Assembly: GCA_036245095.1 (NCBI GenBank)
Contig: BSWA01000002.1
Location: 263,027 to 327,026 of the forward strand
DNA length: 64,000 nucleotides
From: Improbicoccus devescovinae
GTDB taxonomy: Bacteria; Bacillota; Clostridia; Oscillospirales; Acutalibacteraceae
Direction of reading: 5' to 3'
Position 1 is the first letter of the stretch. The number at the start of each line of letters is the position of its first letter. Of the stretch, positions 27,574 through 34,554 are shown one piece after another. Below the pieces are notes generated by a model that saw nothing but the letters and a program-made list of their open reading frames with translations, ran no database searches and had not been told where the DNA came from. A program made the position numbers and the translations under genes.

Positions 27574-28296
27574 TCATTTCCAGTATCCATGGCTTCGCAT
27601 GAAGTCTTCATGCTCCTGGCTTATCCAGGAGAACAGTATTTCTCCATCGGTTTCGTCTTGCTCGAAAGAGGAGAATGCGGCCGGGGCGGTGTCGGGTGTG
27701 TCCGGATCGTTGAAGGCCTCGTGGTTTCCCTCCCCGTCTGGGTTCGCCGGCTTGGCCGGGGGAGGGGGCGCACCCACAGAGGGCGGCTGTGCTTGCTTCA
27801 CGTCTGCGCAGCGTTTCAGCGTCCACCTGGGCAGATTTTGGTAGTATATCGTCACCAACCAAGGCGGAGCTGACTTCATCACTTGGTTTTTGATTTCCAG
27901 GGAAAGAAATTGCAGGCCTAATCGCTGATTTAGAGTTTGTACATACTTATGCCTGCACCCTATATATGGGCCAGTTATCCAGGTGTTTTGTATGAAGTAC
28001 TCATCTCCAGGAAAGACGTACACGCCTGTTTCTTTAACATGCATGCTCAGTCCTTGATGAGCCTGGGGGGCGATTAGATCCTGTGCGTTCATTATTCCGA
28101 GCAATTGGTTCCTATATTGTTGAACTGATGAGATACCGCTTAAAAGGTGTGATCTCGAGCTACTAGGGGGACGGGGTCCCTCGCTAGATGTATCTGAAGG
28201 GCCCGAAGTAGCTCTCGATGCTGATGCTGGCGAATTAATCAAAACAAAGCAAAGAATACACGTTATTATTTTATTGTTTTTTAAAAATTTGTTCAT
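27574..28296 (-). CDS. Secreted IBD-like protein, array member 7 of 13
   Basis: A clear signal peptide (MNKFLKNNKIITCILCFVLI, NSPASAS cleavage) is followed by a Ser/Pro-rich spacer. The core shows KETGVYVFPGDEYF near residue 92, GCRHKYVQTLNQRLGL near 118 and RWTLKRCA near 164. The tail has a run of prolines (GAPPPPAKPANP), then acidic and aromatic residues (EILFSWISQEHEDF) and ends SHGYWK. GGAGG lies 14 bases before the ATG. Its 3' flank resembles that of member 10, pointing to block duplication. Confidence 0.72.
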   Translation of the reverse strand: MNKFLKNNKIITCILCFVLINSPASASRATSGPSDTSSEGPRPPSSSRSHLLSGISSVQQYRNQLLGIMNAQDLIAPQAHQGLSMHVKETGVYVFPGDEYFIQNTWITGPYIGCRHKYVQTLNQRLGLQFLSLEIKNQVMKSAPPWLVTIYYQNLPRWTLKRCADVKQAQPPSVGAPPPPAKPANPDGEGNHEAFNDPDTPDTAPAAFSSFEQDETDGEILFSWISQEHEDFMRSHGYWK

Positions 28297-28346
28297 AATT
28301 GTTATGAAGGCCTCCTTTATGTTTGGGTGAATTTTTATGCTTTTAT

Positions 28347-28373
28347 TTTATATTAAAATTTTCTGCGTGTCAA
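28347..28373 (-). promoter_or_regulatory. Array promoter of member 7
   Basis: TTGACA (28373-28368) with TATAAA 15 bases away, or TAAAAT at 17, on the minus strand. It is the same block as at member 6. Confidence 0.65.
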
Positions 28374-28511
28374 CTGATTTTTTGTGAATTTGTATGTTTG
28401 TACAAAATATTTAAGAATAGGTTTTTTCTTATATATTATTATTATTCGATACGTTCGCTATTCCGATTTGGGCCTTCGCGTTGCTTGTTGACGGTCATAT
28501 TTCATGGTAAG

Positions 28512-29303
28512 CTAGTCTAAGTCAGGGTCAAGCCCCCAAAAGTACAGATCCAGCGAATCGTTATATTCCGGAGCTCCCTGTGTTGTTTGTAATTCATTGG
28601 GCTCTGTTCGTGTATTCGGGTGGGTTTTGCGTTGGACCTGCTGATCTCCCGGGAGATATTCTTGGCCACGATATTCGTCTGTTTGGGCCCCTGTTTGCAT
28701 TAACTCGCTCTGACTATGCTCTTCTCTTGAGATTACGTCATCCGCCACGCGAGAGGGGAAGCTCCACGGGTTAGAAAACCTACGCCCCACAACGGGTCTT
28801 CGTTTTTTTAGGTACCATTGGAATAACCCGGGAGCGCCAATCTTTATCGCGGGGATTAATTCGATGTAGGGGATTATTGGCGCTCGCATCGTTCGTAGCC
28901 AATTATTTAACAAAGATTTACATCTGCCAACATATATTTTAAACTGTGACAGGAGTATCAGAACAATATAAGAGTCAGAGTCAGAGTCAGGAATAAAAAG
29001 CACTCCGGTTTCCATAATAAACCATAATAAATTGATCGGATTTCCTTCGTCCAAACCCAACTGCGCGTTCCGAAGCCGGTTGAGTCCACGATGTAGCATC
29101 CGGGTTCCCTCGCCAGCTGGGATTCTGGTATTCCGTAGCTCATACCCTATTTTGTCGACTTCGGCAGTTACGGCAGGAGGGAGATTTAGCTGTTGGATGG
29201 TATATGGGGCCCATGGAGCGATGGCTGCATGTGCTGGACTTGTAAGTATACTAATGAAGAGAATACACATGATTATCTTATTATTCTTAAAAAAATTATT
29301 CAT
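28512..29303 (-). CDS. Secreted IBD-like protein, array member 8 of 13
   Basis: The signal peptide is MNNFFKNNKIIMCILFISIL with a PAHAA cleavage site. The core has METGVLFIPDSDSDS (a three-unit GAGTCA microsatellite encodes the Asp-Ser run, near 28970-28990), IYVGRCKSLLNNWLRTM and FQWYLKKRRPVVGRR. It therefore has the clear GRCKS turn and a strong basic cluster after the tryptophan. The tail is Gln/Glu/Thr-rich and ends DSLDLYFWGLDPDLD, an acidic-aromatic ending like member 2. Domain assignment is inference from the family pattern. Confidence 0.72.
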   Translation of the reverse strand: MNNFFKNNKIIMCILFISILTSPAHAAIAPWAPYTIQQLNLPPAVTAEVDKIGYELRNTRIPAGEGTRMLHRGLNRLRNAQLGLDEGNPINLLWFIMETGVLFIPDSDSDSYIVLILLSQFKIYVGRCKSLLNNWLRTMRAPIIPYIELIPAIKIGAPGLFQWYLKKRRPVVGRRFSNPWSFPSRVADDVISREEHSQSELMQTGAQTDEYRGQEYLPGDQQVQRKTHPNTRTEPNELQTTQGAPEYNDSLDLYFWGLDPDLD

Positions 29304-29353
29304 AAATGCTAAGAAGGCCTCCGTTTGTATGTGTGATTTTTGTATTTTTTATA

Positions 29354-29382
29354 TTTATATTAAAATTTAATATGCGTATTAA
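29354..29382 (-). promoter_or_regulatory. Weakened array promoter of member 8
   Basis: This is the same block as the other array promoters, but the -35 box reads TTAATA (29382-29377) instead of TTGACA, 17 bases from TATAAA (29359-29354). Confidence 0.45.
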
Positions 29383-29489
29383 CTGATGTTTAGAATTTAT
29401 ATGTTTTTTTACAATAATCACAGCATAGTTGGCAAGGCCCCGTTGGAGCCTATTCGAGATTCTTGCTAGTCAAATTTATTAAATTGAAA

Positions 29490-30158
29490 TTAATCAGCTA
29501 CTAAATCCCAAGCCGAGGTGAAATCCAAGTTAAGTTTATTGAAACTAAATGGGTCTTCCTCGTCTCGGATTTCGGGGGCGAATATGTCGTCATCCGGGGG
29601 TCCGTTACCTTGGACCTCGACTATTTCCTGATCTCTCGGCGATCCAAAACTACGCGCCACAATGTGACGCTGTTCATTTATGTACAATTCTAACATATAG
29701 GGGGCGTGCGTCTGTACCGCGTCCATTGCTTCGTCCCGGGGGATTATCCTCACGCCCAGATTGGCTAATGCACCATTTACGCCAGATTTAGATCGGTTAG
29801 TATATTAACAAAACCTACTAGTGTTTAACAGAAATACATTAGAGTTAGGAATAAAAAACAATCCACATGCGATAAACAACAATATGAGATCGTACGTATT
29901 TCCTTGCGCCAAATCCTCCTGCAATTGCTTCAGTTGGTATAATGTGTTCACCACTCAGTTTCTGCTGAACCTTGAGCTTTTGCCTAAATTCATAGTTGAT
30001 TTTATTGCATTTATTCTTTCAGCTAGCCAAGTTGGGATAGCTTGGTATAGCATGGCATATCGTGGTCGGGTATCTCTGGCTGCATATGCTGGACTTTTAA
30101 GCAAACTAAAGAAAAGAATACACGTTATTATTTTATTGTTTTTTAAAAATATGTTCAT
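29490..30158 (-). pseudogene. Secreted IBD-like gene with two nonsense codons, array member 9 of 13
   Basis: A single reading frame carries the whole gene but has two stops: TGA at 29957-29955 and TAA at 29807-29805. Before the first lie the signal peptide (MNIFLKNNKIITCILFFSLL, SPAYAA) and part of the N-terminal segment. Between them is the core (IACGLFFIPNSNVFLLN). After the second come TNRSKSGVNGALANLG and QRHIVARSF, then an acidic tail ending LDFTSAWDLVAD. The whole lines up with intact member 11. There is no frameshift, so decay is recent. The promoter block upstream is still perfect. Confidence 0.8.
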
Positions 30159-30199
30159 AATTACTATAAAGGCCTCCATTCGTATGTATAATTTTTTTA

Positions 30200-30228
30200 T
30201 TTATATTAAAATTTAATATGATTGTCAA
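30200..30228 (-). promoter_or_regulatory. Array promoter of member 9
   Basis: TTGACA (30228-30223), 17 bases, TATAAA (30205-30200) on the minus strand. It is nearly identical to the block of member 10. Confidence 0.7.
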
Positions 30229-30398
30229 GTGTTTTTTGGGAATTTGTCTGTTTGTACAAAATATTTAAGAATAGGTTCATATTTTGAACTCGAGCATGCT
30301 AGTTACGTGACCATTTCTTTATTTTTTTCTTCGAATTTTTCGTTTTTTGTGTGTGTCGCGTTCTTCTATTGATGTCCATTACTACGCCAAAACAGAAG

Positions 30399-31271
30399 CT
30401 ATTTCACCTCATCATCCGTAGCAGGGCCCAAATGGCCATTCGGCATCGCTATCGATTGATTGAGCCCGCCGCTAAACTGGTCGGGTTGGATACGGTCTTC
30501 GTCGCCGAAGCCGGGGACCTTCGATGTCCCCGGTCGCATGTCGATCCCCCAGAACTCATCCGGGAGCTCGTCAGGTGTGGCCAGTTGGGGTACGCCAACC
30601 CGGGGTCCCTGCTCTGTCTCCGTGCGCAGGTCTTGCCCCCAGAAAGCTTCAGGGATTTCGCCAGATGGGGGTTGTTGTGGGAAGGCAAATCGGGGCACCT
30701 CCGGTTCAGGGCGGACCAGGCCTTTCACGGTTGCGAGGGGCCGGTCAGCATAGGGTGGCTGGAACCGCATCAAGTCACTAAAGAAGCGTAACCGCCTCTT
30801 CAGTGGATCCCAACTAACAATCAATTGAAACCACGCAGGAGTCCTCGCGAGTACTTCTTGGGCGACATTCCACGGGGCTTGTTTTAGCCCCGATTTGCTA
30901 ATTAAGTTAATAGTGTACCTCGTTTTTTGTGCTATGTAGACCGCTGTTCTCCCGGCGTCCTGGAAATAATACCTACCGCCCGGAATGATGTATATGCCTG
31001 TTTCAGAAACATCCCTTTTTAGTTGTTCGGGGGCCACGCGGTGGAGTTCGCACTGCTTGCGCATAATAAGAACCAGTCTATTCGTATATTGGCGGCGTGG
31101 GTCTCTAGCGCTTATTTGCTCTGGCAGCCAAACATCAATGGGGACGGTTGGGACGCTAGCCGGGTCGAAACTTGTGGCTATTGGATCTGTAGATGCGGAT
31201 GCTGGTGAATTAAGCAAAACAAAGCACAGAATACACGTTATTATTTTATTATTTTTTAAAAATTTGTTCAT
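30399..31271 (-). CDS. Secreted IBD-like protein, array member 10 of 13
   Basis: The start is the ATG at 31271 (MNKFLKNNKIITCILCFVLL, NSPASAS cleavage). The core has SETGIYIIPGGRYYF and KTRYTINLISKSGLK, and ends DPLKRRLRFF, where the usual WT is replaced by Leu-Lys. The tail is the longest of the array and holds two copies of a unit: PSGEIPEAFWGQDLRTE and PDELPDEFWGIDMRPG, each pairing acidic residues with FWG. A third, weaker unit (PDQFSGGL) follows. This shows the tail motif as a repeatable module. Its 3' flank resembles that of member 7. Confidence 0.72.
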   Translation of the reverse strand: MNKFLKNNKIITCILCFVLLNSPASASTDPIATSFDPASVPTVPIDVWLPEQISARDPRRQYTNRLVLIMRKQCELHRVAPEQLKRDVSETGIYIIPGGRYYFQDAGRTAVYIAQKTRYTINLISKSGLKQAPWNVAQEVLARTPAWFQLIVSWDPLKRRLRFFSDLMRFQPPYADRPLATVKGLVRPEPEVPRFAFPQQPPSGEIPEAFWGQDLRTETEQGPRVGVPQLATPDELPDEFWGIDMRPGTSKVPGFGDEDRIQPDQFSGGLNQSIAMPNGHLGPATDDEVK

Positions 31272-31312
31272 AATTACTATAAACTCCTCCATTCGTATGT
31301 ATAATTTTTTTA

Positions 31313-31341
31313 TTTATATTAAAATTTAATATGATTGTCAA
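31313..31341 (-). promoter_or_regulatory. Array promoter of member 10
   Basis: TTGACA (31341-31336), 17 bases, TATAAA (31318-31313) on the minus strand. Confidence 0.72.
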
Positions 31342-31455
31342 GTGTTTTTTGGGAATTTGTCTGTTTGTCTTGAATAATAACAGCATAGGTGCCCAGGCCC
31401 AGGCCCTGTTGTAGGCCCGGCGGGGTTCGAGCTAGGCGAAGTTATTAAATTGAAA

Positions 31456-32127
31456 TTACTCATTATCTTCATCCCAAGGGAGGATGAATTCCGGGGTGAA
31501 TTTATTTAAATCAGTTTGGTCTTCAGCACCTCTGGATGTGGGGTCGGAGCTTTCGGCAAACGTAGGGCCATCAACTGGACCCGTGCGGATTCCCTGATTG
31601 TTGGGGGGTAGGAAAGTCCGCCCCACAATGCTTCTGCTTTGTTGTTTATAAAACTCTACTAGATAGGGGGCGCAACGCTGTAGTCTGGAGTATACTTCGC
31701 TCGGTTGGAGGATTCTCGCGCCCATTTTGGCTAGGGTACCATTTATCTCAGATTTACATCTGTCACTAAATCCCCTAAACTTTGAATTGATTAACAAAAA
31801 AAAACCCTCGTGAGGAAAAAAAAGCACTCCAGTTTCGAGAAAAAAATCTATGAGAGCGCTCTGGCTTACTAGTTCCCAATTCGCTTGCTCTTTCTCAAGC
31901 ATGTCGAATATAGCCCACATCAGCGGGCAGCGGTGGTTCCTTACGTGTTTGCCTTTCATTAGGTGTAACTTTATTGCATCTACAATGGCAATCCTATCGT
32001 TTGGGATTGGTGCTTGTCTCAGGCGAACTCCTGGTCGTTGGTATCTGGCCGCATATGCTGGACTTTTAAGTAAACTAAAGAAAAGAATCCACGTGATTAT
32101 TTTATTATTTTTAAAAAATATGTTCAT
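31456..32127 (-). CDS. Secreted IBD-like protein, array member 11 of 13
   Basis: The signal peptide is MNIFFKNNKIITWILFFSLL with SPAYAA cleavage. The core is one of the cleanest: LETGVLFFPHEGFFLLIN, then FSDRCKSEINGTLAKMG, then a segment ending RSIVGRTF in place of the WTVR motif. This R-C-K-S-x-I-N-G pattern is what most recalls the Trichomonas initiator-binding family (CKSSINGSLQ in my memory of that family). The tail is acidic and ends FTPEFILPWDEDNE. It is the intact counterpart of member 9. Confidence 0.74.
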   Translation of the reverse strand: MNIFFKNNKIITWILFFSLLKSPAYAARYQRPGVRLRQAPIPNDRIAIVDAIKLHLMKGKHVRNHRCPLMWAIFDMLEKEQANWELVSQSALIDFFLETGVLFFPHEGFFLLINSKFRGFSDRCKSEINGTLAKMGARILQPSEVYSRLQRCAPYLVEFYKQQSRSIVGRTFLPPNNQGIRTGPVDGPTFAESSDPTSRGAEDQTDLNKFTPEFILPWDEDNE

Positions 32128-32176
32128 AATTGTTATGAAGTCCTCCTTATGTTTGGGTGAATTTTCGTAGCCGCAT

Positions 32177-32203
32177 TTTATATTAATAGTTTATGCGTGT
32201 CAA
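32177..32203 (-). promoter_or_regulatory. Array promoter of member 11
   Basis: TTGACA (32203-32198) with TATAAA (32182-32177) 15 bases away on the minus strand. It has the same spacing variant as member 7. Confidence 0.62.
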
Positions 32204-32230
32204 CTGTTTTTTCGAAATTTGTATGTTTGG

Positions 32231-32360
32231 GCATAATAATTTAGATTAGATGTCTGGCCCAACGCGCTGTGGAGATCGCTATGGTCTCGCCTCTTTGTAT
32301 AGGGTTTTGTCTGCTGGTTTGTTATTTTCCATTTAAGGTCTGGCTCATTTGATTTTGCCT
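32231..32360. repeat. Array 3'-flank repeat, copy a
   Basis: About 120 bases (AATAATTTAGATTAGATGT, GGCCCAACGCGCTGTGG, TTTGTATAGGGTTTT) recur at 33395-33520 with few changes. Each lies downstream of an array gene (members 12 and 13), marking a duplicated cassette. Confidence 0.75.
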
Positions 32361-32383
32361 TTGAGAGGAGCATCGTCTTTGGT

Positions 32384-33289
32384 TTACTCCCTGTAGTCAG
32401 CGGGCAATTCCCGCCCATCCTCACTGCTCTCCGATGATGAATCGTCGTGAGGTATGTATGGGAAAGCGAAGTCATTCGCGCCGGCGCGTGGGGCTTGTTC
32501 GTTGCGCAACCCCCCACCATCCCCATCGGGATCATATGGAGGATAGGAGTGATATATGTACGGGAAAGGAATTACATTTCCGGCTCCGAGTGGGGCTTGC
32601 TCGGGGCTCGGCGGGTTATCCCCAAAGGAGCCGGTCAGGGTTCCATCGGTGGCAGGGATAGACATTGACCCTTGGACTTGGGCGTCTAAATCCAGGCCCG
32701 CCACAGGGCCCGCGTCCACGGCATCCGGAACCACGAGGTGAGGGATGGCAAGTGGCGCTCGTTCCTGTTGGCCCAATCCGGGGCGAATCATTCGCAGCGT
32801 CCAGGCTCTCTTGAATGTAGTTAGATCTGTTTTGATGCATGGAGCTGTGCGGGCCACGGCGGTGCCCCTCAGGGTAGGTGGGGCTAGTGGCATGCCTAAC
32901 GCGTTGAATGCGCCGTTCATGTAGGCTTTTGAAATGCTAAAAAATTTTTTAGCTCTGGCTCCGTTGACGAAGAGTACACCAAGATCAGGGATAAAATACA
33001 AACCGGTCATCATGGCAATGGATATTGTTCCCTGGGGATTCGTGCCATCTACCCTCCGCGCCAATAGGTAAATAGAACGCACTGCACCGTTAAATGCATG
33101 CTTTCTTTTTCCGTGGCCTGGGAGGGCGCTACGCAAAAGGAAATAAGAGGCTTGTACAGCATTTAACTGGTCTGCGATTCCTGCATCTGGCGGGAGAGCG
33201 CGGCCTATGGCTGCATATGCTGGCGTTGTAAGTAACCAAATGTAGAGAATGCACATAATTATCTTGTTATTTTTTAAAAAAATGTTCAT
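32384..33289 (-). CDS. Secreted IBD-like protein, array member 12 of 13
   Basis: The ATG at 33289 gives signal peptide MNIFLKNNKIIMCILYIWLL with TPAYAA cleavage. The core reads MMTGLYFIPDLGVLFVN, FFSISKAYMNGAFNALG and RAWTLRMIRPG. The 130-residue tail is Gly/Pro/Asp-rich and holds a repeated unit: EQAPLGAGNVIPFPYIYH and EQAPRAGANDFAFPYIPH, about 30 residues apart. It ends in an acidic Ser-rich stretch. It is the sister of member 13, which has the same tail in broken form. Confidence 0.73.
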   Translation of the reverse strand: MNIFLKNNKIIMCILYIWLLTTPAYAAIGRALPPDAGIADQLNAVQASYFLLRSALPGHGKRKHAFNGAVRSIYLLARRVDGTNPQGTISIAMMTGLYFIPDLGVLFVNGARAKKFFSISKAYMNGAFNALGMPLAPPTLRGTAVARTAPCIKTDLTTFKRAWTLRMIRPGLGQQERAPLAIPHLVVPDAVDAGPVAGLDLDAQVQGSMSIPATDGTLTGSFGDNPPSPEQAPLGAGNVIPFPYIYHSYPPYDPDGDGGGLRNEQAPRAGANDFAFPYIPHDDSSSESSEDGRELPADYRE

Positions 33290-33338
33290 AATTGTTATGA
33301 AAGCCTCCATTTGTACGTATGATTTTTATATTTTTTAT

Positions 33339-33365
33339 TTTATATTAAAATTTTATGCTTGGCAA
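33339..33365 (-). promoter_or_regulatory. Array promoter of member 12
   Basis: TTGCCA (33365-33360) with TATAAA (33344-33339) 15 bases away on the minus strand. It is a slightly diverged copy of the array promoter. Confidence 0.5.
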
Positions 33366-33394
33366 CTGATTTATTTGCGAATTTGTAGCTTTGG

Positions 33395-33520
33395 GCAAAA
33401 TAATTTAGATTAGATGTATGGCCCAACGCGCTGTGGTGATCGTTATGGTCGCTCCTCTTTGTATAGGGTTTTGGCTGCTGTTTCGTTATTTTGCACTTAT
33501 GGACTGGCTCATTTGTTTTT
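33395..33520. repeat. Array 3'-flank repeat, copy b
   Basis: This is the partner of the repeat at 32231-32360, with the same blocks in the same order. Confidence 0.75.
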
Positions 33521-33573
33521 TGCCTTCATTCGCCCAATCGTCTTCGATTTGCCCCCTGAATTCATCGGGCTAA

Positions 33574-34419
33574 TTCGAACCAGCCCCACTGATATAAAAT
33601 GTAGGTATGGACGCGAAAGCGAGTTCATTCCGGCCTTCGTGTGGGCCTTGGGCATACCGATTCGCTTCTTCGGCTAAGACTGGACTCTGGTCGGTCCGAG
33701 TTTCTTGTTCGCGGAGATCCTATTCATGGGCCGAGGGTTCAGCGGGTGCGCCACCATGTATTTCCTGTCCGGTGGATGTGTTACCTCTGGCCCGCCCGAC
33801 ATCCGATTGGACAGGCGCGGCGAGAGAGAGGCCTGCGAGGGGGGGCGATGGCGGCGTCTTTCCCTAGTTCAGGGCATGGTAAGGGGGTTCGGCGGTCTTG
33901 GGGAATAAGCCTGGTATCGGGATACCTGCGGAGGGACCACCAACACATGCGTGTATGCAAAAGTGGTCGGAGCCAGGTTTCCGTGCTGTCGATGGCGGTG
34001 GGCAAATTGTCATATGTTTCTTCCGTAATGCCTAGCTCGTTTAACGCTTGGAGCAAGAAGCTACGTGAGTCGCCTAAATAATCTTTGGCGATGCTTTTGT
34101 TGACCCAAACCCAACTATGTTGTGGGATGAAATAAAAACCGGATATTAGCGAGATGTCTTTTCTTGCAGCTGGATTCGTGCCATCAAGATCCTCCTGCAT
34201 GCGATATAGGTGATGAATTAAATCGCGCAAACAATCCTTTCCTAGCCTCTTCCGGTTCTGCCGGGACTGGGTATACACTTTCTGTAAACGAAGTAATTCG
34301 TCTTCGACTACTGAGTTTGGCGCAAGGACGAAATGGCTAGCTGCATATGCTGGACTTTTAAGTAAACTAAAGCAAAGAATACACGTGATTATTTTATTAT
34401 TTTTTAAAAAAATGTTCAT
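33574..34419 (-). pseudogene. Secreted IBD-like gene with frameshifted tail, array member 13 of 13
   Basis: The signal peptide (MNIFLKNNKIITCILCFSLL, SPAYAA) and core are intact (ISGFYFIPQHSWVWVN, GDSRSFLLQALNELG, CWWSLRRYP). The frame then passes a run of seven C (plus-strand G at 33839-33845) and ends at 33781. One base over, translation continues as LAGLSLAAPVQSD and GGAPAEP, matching the tail of member 12, then hits a TAG near 33724 and continues to ELAFASIPTFYI before a final stop near 33574. So the tail has both a frameshift and a nonsense codon. A functional 213-aa short form from 33781 to 34419 remains possible. Confidence 0.65.
33839..33845. repeat. G7 tract at frame break of member 13
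   Basis: Seven G (C on the coding strand) sit where the core frame leaves the tail frame. Six would restore the frame matching member 12. Confidence 0.6.
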
Positions 34420-34467
34420 AATTACTATGAAGGCCTCCATTTGTATGTATGATTTTTGTATTTTTAT

Positions 34468-34496
34468 TTTATGCTAAAATTTGATATGAATGTCAA
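34468..34496 (-). promoter_or_regulatory. Array promoter of member 13
   Basis: TTGACA (34496-34491) and CATAAA (34473-34468) on the minus strand are 17 bases apart. This is the most upstream promoter of the array. Confidence 0.62.
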
Positions 34497-34554
34497 CTGA
34501 TTTTTTTTGAAATTTGTATATTTGTACAAAAAATATGTCTTAAATCAATAATAT

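Noticed and set aside
29955..29957. Selenocysteine at the TGA of array member 9
   Set aside because: There is a second stop (TAA) in the same frame and the intact sister has no Cys or Sec at this place.
30351..31329. Plus-strand open frames across array members 10 and neighbours
   Set aside because: They lack ribosome binding sites and lie opposite signal-peptide-bearing genes; the GC-rich composition alone keeps them open.
33414..34081. Several overlapping plus-strand frames near member 13
   Set aside because: They are compositional shadows of the minus-strand gene and its 3' flank; none has export, domain or ribosome binding features.
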